The notes beneath the pieces are model-generated. The model did not search any database. It had not been told where the DNA came from and was given only the letters and a program-made list of their open reading frames with translations. This document shows positions 27,006-35,839 of a stretch of DNA of 64,000 nt, in pieces. The stretch covers positions 124,001-188,000 of the forward strand of contig NZ_JAENII010000010.1 in the NCBI RefSeq assembly GCF_016595525.1. Direction: 5' to 3'. The position numbers were made by a program, and so were the translations under genes. Source of the stretch: Haloferula rosea. Its GTDB lineage: Bacteria > Verrucomicrobiota > Verrucomicrobiia > Verrucomicrobiales > Akkermansiaceae. Numbering within the stretch: position 1 is the stretch's first letter; each line of letters opens with the position of its first letter.

Positions 27006-27887
27006 TCAATCCCGAAATGCAGACGGTCGACACCCGATCCACTTGAGGAAGGTGTTCGAGAAACTCGTCACACTCTCAAAGCCGACCTGACGGGCCACCG
27101 CCTCGATCTTGTCATTCGAGGTCGAGAGGATCTCGCGCGCACGCTGGAGCCGCAGATGGGTCAGGTGCTGCATCGGGCTACGCCCCAACTCCTTGTGGCA
27201 CATCCGACGCAGATGCTCTCCACTGACAAAGGCGATCCTGGCGAGGCCATCGAGCGTCCAATCCGCGGCAAGGTCGACTTCGACCTTCCGCCACACCCGC
27301 CAAAGACGTTCATCGGTGGTGTGCGGCTGTGCAAAGCGGAGCACGTATTGATGAATCAATTCCGCCCAATGATGGAGCGCCGGCAGGCTGGACTCACCCA
27401 GGCATTCCGCCCGCAATCCCTCAACGGCGGCCTTCAAGGGAAGACCATTGAAGCAGCCGGAGACCGGTGACACCGCGGTCACGATCGGTCGGGTGTCGCG
27501 CGACTCCGCATAGCGGACCCACACAAACGACCACGACTTTCCGGGCAGGCACTTGAAGGCATTCGTCACGAACGGGGGCAGCAAACAAGCCTGCCCCGCG
27601 CCGATCCGCTTCCATCGGCCATCGGCGAGCACCACTCCCTCCCCCTCGATGCACGCCAGCATGTAGGTCCCGCTCTGATGACCTCGGACAATCTCGGTGG
27701 ACGGACGGGCCAGCATCAAGCCACAGTGCGCGATCCCATGTTGAGCCAGGAGCGGGCACTCGGGCTCCCCCCTCATCCACTCGGTCACCTCATACTCACC
27801 GCAAAGCACCGCCGCCAATCTGCTCCCGGGCCCGAGAGTCTCACGGTCCACTTTCGACTCAGATTCCGGTAAATCCCTCCCTGCCAT
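27006..27887 (-). CDS. AraC-family transcriptional regulator
   Basis: A 293-residue regulator. The start at 27887 is chosen because residues before it in the longer frame look unrelated. The N-terminal part (residues 40-150) is a cupin-like sensor half with GTYMLACIEGEGVVLADGRWKRIGAGQACLLPPFV. The C-terminal 100 residues hold the two helix-turn-helix motifs: LDGLARIAFVSGEHLRRMCHKELG and IEAVARQVGFESVTSFSNTFLKWIGCRPSAFR. It is divergent from the TIM-barrel/Tm-1-like operon starting at 28025 and probably controls it. Its sensor likely binds a sugar or related metabolite. It also faces the glycerate kinase-cupin pair tail to tail. Confidence 0.93.
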   Translation of the reverse strand: MAGRDLPESESKVDRETLGPGSRLAAVLCGEYEVTEWMRGEPECPLLAQHGIAHCGLMLARPSTEIVRGHQSGTYMLACIEGEGVVLADGRWKRIGAGQACLLPPFVTNAFKCLPGKSWSFVWVRYAESRDTRPIVTAVSPVSGCFNGLPLKAAVEGLRAECLGESSLPALHHWAELIHQYVLRFAQPHTTDERLWRVWRKVEVDLAADWTLDGLARIAFVSGEHLRRMCHKELGRSPMQHLTHLRLQRAREILSTSNDKIEAVARQVGFESVTSFSNTFLKWIGCRPSAFRD

Positions 27888-28024
27888 GCAGGCTCTACCA
27901 TACCCTCCCAGTCCCACCCGTCGAGCCACACCTCACCCAACCATGTGGATTTTCGATAAGTTCTCGTGGGAGCGATTCGTCTTCCTCCCTCGACCGCTGG
28001 AGCTCCCGACCCTATTCCTCAGGG
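27888..28024. promoter_or_regulatory. divergent promoter region between AraC gene and Tm-1-like operon
   Basis: The 137 bases should hold the promoter of the three-gene operon and that of the AraC gene. A relatively AT-rich stretch occurs at 27950-27965 (TTTTCGATAAGTTC). I see no clear direct repeats that would mark AraC half-sites, so the role is assigned from gene arrangement only. Confidence 0.4.
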
Positions 28025-28888
28025 ATGCCGAATCCATGGACCGGGAGAGGAAATCCCTACACACGCACCGAAGTCATCGAACGATTCAACGACACCCTGT
28101 CGAAGGGTGAGGCGATCATCGTCGCCGGAGCTGGCTCCGGAATCAGCGCCAAATTCATCGAAAAAGGCGGTGCCGACATGATCATCATCTACAACTCCGG
28201 ACGCTTCCGGATGATGGGTCACGGCTCCACCGCCGGCTTGATGGCGTATGGCGACGCCAATGCCATCGCCATGGAAATCGGTGAATACGAAGTGCTTCCC
28301 GTGGTCGACGAAATCCCGGTCATCTGTGGCGTCCATGCCACGGACCCACGCCGCCGCATGTGGCACTGGCTCGGCAAGGTGAAGGAGATGGGGTTTTCCG
28401 GAATCAACAACTTCCCCACCCACAGCATCGTCGACGGACACTTCCGCGGCGTGCTTGAGGAAACCGGAATGAGCGTCGAGAAGGAATTCGAAGCCGTCGG
28501 GCTTGCCCACAAGATGGACATGTTCTCCATCGTCTACGTCGGGTCGCCCGAGGAAGCTGCCAAGATGGCCGAGCAAGGGGCGGATGCCATCATCGCCCAC
28601 GTCGGCACCACCGTCGGCGGCTCCATCGGCGTGCGCGATGCCGTCGTTTCATGGGAAGACACCATCGCCCAAACCCAGGCCATCATCGATGCCGCCAAAG
28701 CCGTGCGCGACGACATCTTCTATCTCTGCCACGGCGGGCCCATCAACACCCCGGAGGATGCCGACCGCGTGATCCAGGCGACCGACTGCGTCGGGTTCGT
28801 CGGAGCATCCAGCCTCGAGCGGATGGCGGTCGAGGAGTCCCTCACGAACCTGACACGCCAGTTCAAGTCCATCACCATCAACCGCTGA
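28025..28888 (+). CDS. PEP hydrolase-like TIM-barrel protein (C-terminal half of Tm-1-type proteins)
   Basis: A 287-residue TIM-barrel of the Pfam family named PEP hydrolase-like or TIM-barrel signal transduction protein. Marks include GEAIIVAGAGSGISAKFIEKGGADMIIIYNSGR, LPVVDEIPVICGVHATDP, GFSGINNFPT, MDMFSIVYVGSPEEAAKMAEQGADAIIAHVG and the glycine-rich LCHGGPINTPEDADRVI. In plant and fungal Tm-1 proteins this domain is fused to a UPF0261 domain; here the UPF0261 protein is the next gene, 12 bases downstream. The biochemical role is unknown: the barrel resembles PEP mutase/isocitrate lyase folds, which act on C-C or C-P bonds next to carboxylates. Cytoplasmic. Confidence 0.9.
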   Translation: MPNPWTGRGNPYTRTEVIERFNDTLSKGEAIIVAGAGSGISAKFIEKGGADMIIIYNSGRFRMMGHGSTAGLMAYGDANAIAMEIGEYEVLPVVDEIPVICGVHATDPRRRMWHWLGKVKEMGFSGINNFPTHSIVDGHFRGVLEETGMSVEKEFEAVGLAHKMDMFSIVYVGSPEEAAKMAEQGADAIIAHVGTTVGGSIGVRDAVVSWEDTIAQTQAIIDAAKAVRDDIFYLCHGGPINTPEDADRVIQATDCVGFVGASSLERMAVEESLTNLTRQFKSITINR

Positions 28889-28900
28889 TCCACAGTCACC

Positions 28901-30118
28901 ATGGCCACCATCGCTGTCCTCGGAACTCTCGACACCAAAGGCGAAGAACACCAGTTCGTCGCCGAACTGATCCGCGCTCGCGGGCACGACGTGGTCCTCA
29001 TCGATGTCGGGACGGGTGCGCCCCCGACCCACAAACCCGACTTCACCCGTCACGATGTGGCGACAGCGGGAGGGAAGGATCTCGACGCCCTGATGGCGAA
29101 ACAGGACCGCGGAAGCTGTGTGGTCGCCATGAGCGAAGCCGCCCCGATCTTCCTCGCCTCACTGGCGGAACAAGGCCGCATCGACGGCGTCGTCTCGCTC
29201 GGCGGCGGCGGCGGCACCGCCATTGGCACGGCCGCCATGCGTGGGCTTCCCATCGGCTTTCCCAAGCTCATGGTTTCCACACTGGCAGCAGGCAACACCG
29301 CCCCCTACCTCGGCACCAAGGACATCGTCATGATGCCAAGCATCGCCGATGTCGCCGGCCTCAATCGCCTTTCGCGCACCATCTTCTCACGCGCTGCAGG
29401 AGCCATCTGCGGCATGGTCGAGGCCGAACTCGACGACAACGCCACCAAACCCCTGATCGTTGCAAGCATGTTCGGCAACACCACCACCTGCGTGACCGAA
29501 GCCAAGCGCCTCCTCGAAGAACAGGGCTACGAAGTCCTCGTCTTCGCCGCGACCGGCGCCGGTGGCAGGGCGATGGAGTCGCTGATTGAAAGCGGCATGG
29601 TTTCCGGCGTGCTCGACCTCACCACCACCGAACTCGCCGACGAACTCGCCGGCGGCGTCCTCACCGCCGGCCCCGATCGCCTTGAGGCAGCTGCCAAGGC
29701 CGGCATTCCGACAGTCATCGGTCCCGGCTGTCTCGACATGGTCAATTTCGGGGAAATGGACAGCGTCCCTTCGAAGTACGATGGGCGTCGTTTCTACATC
29801 CACAATCCACAGGTCACCCTGATGAGGACCACACCCGGGGAATGCGCCGAACTCGGCAAGATCCTTGCTGACAAGGTGAACCGCTACTCGGCCCCCGCCG
29901 CCGTGATGATTCCCACCAAGGCGATCAGCGTGATCAGCGCTGAAGGACAGCCTTTCCACGACCCGGAGGCCGACGACGCCCTGTTCTCAGCCATCCGCGA
30001 GCAATCAAATGTCGAGATCACCGAACTCGATCACCAGATCAACGACCCGGAATTCGCCCGCGCATGTGCCGACAAGCTACTCAAACTCATTCAAAGCTCA
30101 TCCACCGCCAACCCATGA
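28901..30118 (+). CDS. Tm-1-like ATP-binding protein (UPF0261)
   Basis: A 405-residue UPF0261 protein. The start ATIAVLGTLDTKGEEHQFVAELIRARGHDVVLIDVG is the family signature. The glycine-rich VSLGGGGGTAIGTAAM, KLMVSTLAAGNTAPYLGTKDI and ITTCVTEAKRLLEEQGYEV-like segments follow (here TTTCVTEAKRLLEEQGYEV). The tomato homologue Tm-1 blocks tobamovirus replication, and its N-terminal half binds ATP; the ancestral metabolic role is not known. It is 12 bases after the TIM-barrel gene and overlaps the next start (ATGA at 30115-30118). The layout implies that the TIM-barrel and this protein work together as a two-subunit version of the eukaryotic fusion. Confidence 0.93.
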   Translation: MATIAVLGTLDTKGEEHQFVAELIRARGHDVVLIDVGTGAPPTHKPDFTRHDVATAGGKDLDALMAKQDRGSCVVAMSEAAPIFLASLAEQGRIDGVVSLGGGGGTAIGTAAMRGLPIGFPKLMVSTLAAGNTAPYLGTKDIVMMPSIADVAGLNRLSRTIFSRAAGAICGMVEAELDDNATKPLIVASMFGNTTTCVTEAKRLLEEQGYEVLVFAATGAGGRAMESLIESGMVSGVLDLTTTELADELAGGVLTAGPDRLEAAAKAGIPTVIGPGCLDMVNFGEMDSVPSKYDGRRFYIHNPQVTLMRTTPGECAELGKILADKVNRYSAPAAVMIPTKAISVISAEGQPFHDPEADDALFSAIREQSNVEITELDHQINDPEFARACADKLLKLIQSSSTANP

Positions 30119-33100
30119 TTCGCCACGCCCTTCTTCTCGCCATCCTTTGTGCACTGCAGTGCAACCTCAGCGTGGCGGAGGACGCGCTGCGGGTCTTCAT
30201 CCGCTCCGGCCCCAAAACCCACGGACCCGGAGCTCACGACCATCCAGCCTTCCTCAAGGACTGGACCGCCCTCCTCAACGAACGCGGAGCACGGGCGACC
30301 GGAGGTGACCGGTTTCCCACGGCGGACCAACTGGCGGAAACCGATGTGCTGATCCTTCATGCCAAGGAAGCGGGCAACATCGAGGGAGAGGACCGCAGGA
30401 ATCTTGAAACCTTCCTCAACCGTGGTGGCGGCGTCGTCGCGATCCACGGCGGCACCGTCTCCCGCGACCCCGACTGGTTCAAGTCGGTCATCGGCGGCTC
30501 GTGGCGCTTTGGCCAAACCAAGTGGCTCGAAGGGCCCATGTCGCTCTACTTCACCGACCGCGAAAACCCGATCACCCGCGCTGTGTCGAACTTCGATCTC
30601 GACGATGAGATCTACTACGACCTGGATCTCCTCCCCGAGATCCAGGTCCTCGCCGCCGCCTACACGCCGAAACCCAAGGAGGGTCCGGCCGAAGAAGGGC
30701 AGCCGGTCAACATCTACGACATCCAACCGCAGATATGGACCTACGAAACCAACGATCGCCGCGCCTTCGCCTGCATCCCGGGGCATCGATACAAGAACTT
30801 TTCCCACACCTCCCTTCAGACACTCCTGCTGCGCGGCATCGCCTGGGCGGGGAAGATGGAGGATCCAAACGCCCTTCTCTCCAACAAGGAGGCCCTTGAT
30901 GACGCCCTGCGCTACCCGGTGGGCGGACCGACGCGACCCGAGGAAGCCGCGGACAAGATCGAACTTCATCCGGAGTTCGACCTTTCCCTTGTCGCCGCCG
31001 AACCGCTGATCAACAAGGCCATGAACCTCGACTGGGATGGTCAGGGACGCATGTGGGTTGTCGAGAGTCCGGAATACCCCAACGGCCTTCGCAAGGCGAA
31101 TACCGAGATCTGGAAGGACTCCGGATCCGTGGAACCCGGTGAATATGATCGAGATCCACTCGACCGCATCAGCATCCTGACCGACACCGATGGCGACGGA
31201 CGGATGGACAGGAAGCATGTCTTTGCCGACAAGCTCGAGCTCGCAACCGGCTTCGTTTTTCACAACAACGGCGTCATCGTTTCTGCCGCCCCGGACATCT
31301 GGTTCCTCGAGGACACCGATGGCGACGAAGTGGCCGACAAGCGCACAAGACTCTACACTGGCCTCGGCACGCGCGACACCCATGCGGTGATCAATAATCT
31401 CCGTTGGGGACTCGACGGCTGGATCTACGCGACCCACGGCTACTCCGCCGGGAAGGTCAAGCCGCTCGGCGCCCCCGAGCTTCCCGAAGTCGGAATCGGA
31501 TCGGGAGTGCTTCGCTTCAAGCCCGACGGGACGCGCATCGAGATGTATTCCAGCAAGGGTGGCAATACGTGGGGCCTCGACATGACGGCCGACGGCCGCT
31601 GCTTCTGGACCCAACCTACCAGTGGCACCGTACTTTTCCACACCGTCCTGCCCGAGTACGTTCTGGAGAAGGGGAAGATCCCCGGCACCAACAGCTTCCA
31701 CGGGATGATCGTTCGTCAACCCACCTTCCCCCTTCTGACCTGGGAACAGGCCGCCTACCGCCAGATCGATCTCGTCGGCTCCTACACCGCCGCCGCCGGC
31801 TGCGCGATCTATCAGGGCGGAGCATGGCCGGAGAAGTGGAACGACAGCTACTTCACCGGCGAACCCACCATCAACCTCGTCAGCCAGTATTTCCTCCGGC
31901 CCAATGGAGTCACCTACACTGCCGACAAGGAGCAAGGGAGAGAGAAGACCGAGTTCATCCGCAGCAGCGATCTTTGGTTCCGGCCGATTGAGACACGCGT
32001 CGGCCCCGATGGTGCCCTCTACGTGATCGATTTCTACAACCAGGCCGTCATTCACAATGACACCCGTGGCCCCCGTCACGGTCCGGCCAATGCCGCCATC
32101 CGGCCCGACCGGGACCACTACTTCGGCCGCATCTGGAGGGTGCAGCACAAGCAGGCCAAAACCGTGACGCTTCCCGCCCTCGACAAGGAGGACACCGACG
32201 GCCTCACCAAGGCGCTCGACCATCCGAATGCCCACACCCGCATGAGCGCGCACCGCCTGCTTCGTGAAGCGGGCAAGCCGGTGGCTGCGGCGGCCGGTTC
32301 CTCCCCCCTCGAAGCCTACCGAGAGTTCAGCGAAACAACCGATGCCGCCCGTCGCGATGCCCTGCTCAATGCATTCGCCGGAGCCGAGGACGACTGGACT
32401 CGTTCCGCGCTGATTGCGGCCGCTTCCTCCGCCCCCACCGAGTACATTCTCGCCGCACTGAACTCGCCATCACCGGATCCACTCGCTCCGTTGGTCGAGA
32501 ATCTCCTGCCGTCTGCGCTGAAGGCCGATCCATCCTCCACGGCGACGAATCTGGTCGTCGCCTCCGCTTCCGCCCCGCAGGCGTCAACCGCACTCAAGGT
32601 CATCATCCTGCAGGCGCTCTCCACCAACAAGAAGGTGCAGCCACCCCTGACGAAGCCACTGACGGATTCACTCGGCGCCTTGCTCGGCGACGCCCAGACC
32701 GCGTCCACCGCACTGCCCCTGATCGCACGATGGGATCGAAATGGCAGCATGAAGGAAACCGTGGACGGACAGGTCGACAAGCTGGCGAAAAAGCTGACCG
32801 ACACGACCGCGGATGCCAAACAGCGCCTCGACGCCGCCCGGGCTTTGATTGCCGTCGGAGAGGAAACGGCGATCGCGGCCACAATGGTGACCCTGCAAGA
32901 CCCCAACACCCCTGAATCCATCCGACTCGGCATTCTTTCCAAGCTCGGGGAAACCGCCCACGCCACCCGCCTTGCACCAATCTTCAGCCAACTCGATCCG
33001 GCACTACAGAATGCCGCCTTCGACGCCATCGTCGCCCACCCCGCCGCCGCCCTTGCCCTGTTGCAGGCCGTTGAAGGAGGCAAGGTCGAACCGGCTGACA

Positions 33101-34986
33101 TCGGTCCGGGCAACATCGCACGCCTCCGCAACCATCCCGACCGGATGGTATCGGACAAGGCCGAGTCGATGGTGGAGAAACTGGTCCCGGGCATGAAGAA
33201 GACCCGGGAACTGATCGCTCAGTTCCTGCCGGAGGTGCGCAAACCGGGTGATATCGCCAACGGCAAGTTGATGTTCGCGGCCGCGTGCGCGATCTGCCAC
33301 AAATACGATGACCTTGGTACTTCCGACGTCGGCCCGACCCTCAACGGCATGGGTTCCCACGGACCGGAGGAACTCTTGACCCACATCATCGACCCGAACC
33401 GCGAGGTCGATCCCAGCTACTGGCAGTGGAACATCACCACAAAGGACGGTCGCTCGCTTGCCGGCGTGATCACTTCCGAGAACGCCACCTCGTTGACCCT
33501 TCGGAGCCAGGCCGGGGACACCGAGCTCAAGAAGGATGACATCGCCCAGCGGGAAAACACGCAGCGCTCCCTCATGCCGGAGGGACTCGGTGGTCTCGGC
33601 CCGGAGGTCCTCCGCGACATCCTTGCCTACATGACATCCACGGATGCCGGTCGCTACCGGGTCATCGACCTTCGTGAAGCCTACACGGCCGATGCCCGTC
33701 GCGGGCTCTTCGCCGACGTGAAAGCCACGCGCGACAGTGTGTTCTTCCGGAAGTTCGGCCACGTCGATCTCGAAGGGGTCCCCTTCTTTCTCATGGATCC
33801 CGCCAAGAGCCCGAACGGCCGGAGCCTCGTCGTCCTGAAGGGAGGTCAGCCCGGAAACGTCGCCCGGACTTACCCGAAAAAGGTGGAGATCCCCACCGAC
33901 ATCGAAGCTTCTCGACTCTACCTCGTCAGCGGGGTCGCCGGTTGGGGTTTCCCGGCCATCGGCGATGAAAGGGTGGCCCTCAAGGTCACCCTCACCCACC
34001 AGGATGGCACGACCGAAAGCACGGAGTTCCTCAATAAGGTCCACTTCGGCGACTACAACCGCGTCATCAATGTGCCTGGCTCGAAGTTGCTCAAGGGGTG
34101 GGTCAAGGCAGGGCAGATCCGCATGCTCACCGTCGACATCAAGAAGCCGGGAACCATTCGTCAGATCACCCTTGAGAGCGCGGACAACAGGATCTCCCCC
34201 GTCATCGCAGCCATCACCGCCGACCTTTCAAACGAACCCGCGGAAATTTCCACAGCAGCAGCCGCCCACGGTACAACTCGACGCGACCTTGCCAATCTGC
34301 CCCCCAACAGCACTGCTGCCACCGGCCAGAGATTTGTCGAGCCCCGGAAAGCCGATTCCCTTCGGGTTCTGCTCGTCGGTGCCGGGCAGGCCCACCATTT
34401 CCCTCGGGACTTCATCGCCACTGATCGCGGGACGCTCTCCCGGATCAAGCACGCCGATGTCATCGGCACCATGAACCTCGACGAAGCCCTCGCCGCCATG
34501 CCGCTCGCCGACGTGCTTGTTTTCAGCGGAAATCACGACCAGTGGGGCAGCGAGCGCTTCCAACGGGCATTGCACGACTTCGCCGACAGCGGCAAAGGGA
34601 TGGTCATGCTTCATGCCGCCACCTGGTCGCACCCTTGGAAGGGATACAACGAGCGCTTCGTTTCGGGGCGTACGACCGAACATGGCAAGGGCGAGTTTGA
34701 CGTGACAATCAAGAGACCCCGTCATCCGATCGCCTCAAAGGTGAAGCCGAAGTTCACGATCTGGGACGAGAACTATCGCTTCCGATTCAAGGACGGATCC
34801 AAGCATCAACTCCTCGCCGTGAATGAGCCCGACAAGACCAAGGGCCCCATTCCCAGCGTGTGGATCGTCAACGACCCGAAGACCCGTATCGTGTGCATCA
34901 CCCTCGGCCACGACCAGCGCGCCCATTCCCATCCGGACTTCAAGCAACTGCTGATCAACTCGGTGAAATGGGTGGGCGGATCCTGA
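30115..34986 (+). CDS. exported ThuA - PVC dehydrogenase propeller - HEAT - cytochrome c - ThuA fusion protein
   Basis: A 1623-residue secreted multidomain protein; the start at 30115 gives a signal peptide (IRHALLLAILCALQCNLSVA) and overlaps the previous stop. In order: ThuA-like domain (about 24-255), beta-propeller of the PVC membrane-bound dehydrogenase type (about 289-680; FDLSLVAAEPLINKAMNLDWDGQGR, FVFHNNGVIV), Ala-rich HEAT-like helices (about 690-1040), and a cytochrome c with Cys1058-Ala-Ile-Cys-His1062 and a probable axial Met1154. A beta-rich domain (about 1180-1390) and a second ThuA-like domain (about 1415-1620) close it. The propeller may be a sugar or alcohol dehydrogenase passing electrons to the heme. 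ThuA-type proteins are linked to 3-keto-trehalose metabolism. Two ThuA domains in one chain are unusual. Confidence 0.92.
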   Translation: MIRHALLLAILCALQCNLSVAEDALRVFIRSGPKTHGPGAHDHPAFLKDWTALLNERGARATGGDRFPTADQLAETDVLILHAKEAGNIEGEDRRNLETFLNRGGGVVAIHGGTVSRDPDWFKSVIGGSWRFGQTKWLEGPMSLYFTDRENPITRAVSNFDLDDEIYYDLDLLPEIQVLAAAYTPKPKEGPAEEGQPVNIYDIQPQIWTYETNDRRAFACIPGHRYKNFSHTSLQTLLLRGIAWAGKMEDPNALLSNKEALDDALRYPVGGPTRPEEAADKIELHPEFDLSLVAAEPLINKAMNLDWDGQGRMWVVESPEYPNGLRKANTEIWKDSGSVEPGEYDRDPLDRISILTDTDGDGRMDRKHVFADKLELATGFVFHNNGVIVSAAPDIWFLEDTDGDEVADKRTRLYTGLGTRDTHAVINNLRWGLDGWIYATHGYSAGKVKPLGAPELPEVGIGSGVLRFKPDGTRIEMYSSKGGNTWGLDMTADGRCFWTQPTSGTVLFHTVLPEYVLEKGKIPGTNSFHGMIVRQPTFPLLTWEQAAYRQIDLVGSYTAAAGCAIYQGGAWPEKWNDSYFTGEPTINLVSQYFLRPNGVTYTADKEQGREKTEFIRSSDLWFRPIETRVGPDGALYVIDFYNQAVIHNDTRGPRHGPANAAIRPDRDHYFGRIWRVQHKQAKTVTLPALDKEDTDGLTKALDHPNAHTRMSAHRLLREAGKPVAAAAGSSPLEAYREFSETTDAARRDALLNAFAGAEDDWTRSALIAAASSAPTEYILAALNSPSPDPLAPLVENLLPSALKADPSSTATNLVVASASAPQASTALKVIILQALSTNKKVQPPLTKPLTDSLGALLGDAQTASTALPLIARWDRNGSMKETVDGQVDKLAKKLTDTTADAKQRLDAARALIAVGEETAIAATMVTLQDPNTPESIRLGILSKLGETAHATRLAPIFSQLDPALQNAAFDAIVAHPAAALALLQAVEGGKVEPADIGPGNIARLRNHPDRMVSDKAESMVEKLVPGMKKTRELIAQFLPEVRKPGDIANGKLMFAAACAICHKYDDLGTSDVGPTLNGMGSHGPEELLTHIIDPNREVDPSYWQWNITTKDGRSLAGVITSENATSLTLRSQAGDTELKKDDIAQRENTQRSLMPEGLGGLGPEVLRDILAYMTSTDAGRYRVIDLREAYTADARRGLFADVKATRDSVFFRKFGHVDLEGVPFFLMDPAKSPNGRSLVVLKGGQPGNVARTYPKKVEIPTDIEASRLYLVSGVAGWGFPAIGDERVALKVTLTHQDGTTESTEFLNKVHFGDYNRVINVPGSKLLKGWVKAGQIRMLTVDIKKPGTIRQITLESADNRISPVIAAITADLSNEPAEISTAAAAHGTTRRDLANLPPNSTAATGQRFVEPRKADSLRVLLVGAGQAHHFPRDFIATDRGTLSRIKHADVIGTMNLDEALAAMPLADVLVFSGNHDQWGSERFQRALHDFADSGKGMVMLHAATWSHPWKGYNERFVSGRTTEHGKGEFDVTIKRPRHPIASKVKPKFTIWDENYRFRFKDGSKHQLLAVNEPDKTKGPIPSVWIVNDPKTRIVCITLGHDQRAHSHPDFKQLLINSVKWVGGS

Positions 34987-35041
34987 TCGTCACCCTAAGA
35001 CAGTTCGCCAGAACCGGGGTTGCCGCAGATCCACGAACCGA

Positions 35042-35080
35042 GCTCCCCGCATCTGAACTCCTGTGGCCCCTCCGGGGAGC
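35042..35080 (+). terminator. stem-loop after the giant fusion gene
   Basis: GCTCCCCG (35042-35049) and CGGGGAGC (35073-35080) are perfect complements with a 23-base loop, 56 bases after the stop at 34986 and 22 bases before the converging gene's stop. It may end transcription from either side. No T run is present. Confidence 0.45.
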
Positions 35081-35101
35081 GGAGCCGCCGCCTGCGCGGT
35101 A

Positions 35102-35725
35102 TCAACCTTCCAACGACTCAGCGAAATCGCAGAGAAACTCGACCATCTCCTCGAACTGCAGTCTCGTCGCCTCATCACCGATCAATCCCAGCTTTGCATA
35201 GGCGATCGTCCCATCCCCGACATACAGCGAAGCCTTCGAACGCTTGAACCGATCGGCGAGCCAAGTGCGCCGTTCCTCCGTCAAAACTCCATTCAAAACC
35301 TCCCCATGGCTGGTCCGCACGTCCACCGCCCGGTCAAACCCCTCGTCTCCGGACTTCCAACGGCTGAGCCCCCCACTATCCCGCTGACGTAAACCGCCGA
35401 GCAAACCCGTAGGGGCCATCTGCACCTTCAAGCGTCGGTCCCTGAGTTCCAGTTTCAGGAGGCTCTCAATCTGCCGAGAACCCTTGAGGCCCTTGCCCGG
35501 TGCCGAGAACGAAATCTCCCGTCCCCGATAAGCCCCATACACGGTCGGTTCGGGCCGCACAAACCCGCCCATCGTTGCAGGCAACTGGCTGAACTCGAGA
35601 TCAAACCGTTCCGCGAGGATTCGATGTTGGTTCGTAATCCTCGCCGACGAAAACCTGAGGATGATCCAGAAGATTCCCATGCAGGCAGCCAGTGGGAGAA
35701 GAAGCAGTAGGAGTTCGGGGCCCAT
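35102..35725 (-). CDS. membrane-anchored protein of unknown function
   Basis: A 207-residue protein; the ATG at 35725 places a membrane segment (ELLLLLLPLAACMGIFWIILRF) at the N-terminus, while longer starts add unrelated residues. A basic stretch and helix follow (ITNQHRILAERFDLEF), then beta-rich sequence with VYGAYRGREISFSAPG and LKLELRDRRLKVQM. The pattern of a membrane anchor plus a compact cytoplasmic or periplasmic domain recalls DUF3137-type proteins, but I do not recognise it firmly. It is 114 bases downstream of the BNR-4 gene on the same strand. Confidence 0.65.
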   Translation of the reverse strand: MGPELLLLLLPLAACMGIFWIILRFSSARITNQHRILAERFDLEFSQLPATMGGFVRPEPTVYGAYRGREISFSAPGKGLKGSRQIESLLKLELRDRRLKVQMAPTGLLGGLRQRDSGGLSRWKSGDEGFDRAVDVRTSHGEVLNGVLTEERRTWLADRFKRSKASLYVGDGTIAYAKLGLIGDEATRLQFEEMVEFLCDFAESLEG

Positions 35726-35839
35726 GCCCGAAACAATCGACTCATCGTCAAAGGGGCGAGCCCATTCTTTCCACCACATTCCGATTCGTTGAGGGCCAGC
35801 AGCGACTGACCTCATCGACTTGGGCAACCGGATGGCAAT

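Noticed and set aside
30091-32253. A 720-codon open frame on the minus strand opposite the giant fusion gene
   Set aside because: The product is Val/Gly/Asp-rich antisense sequence with no domain, while the plus strand encodes clear ThuA and propeller domains.
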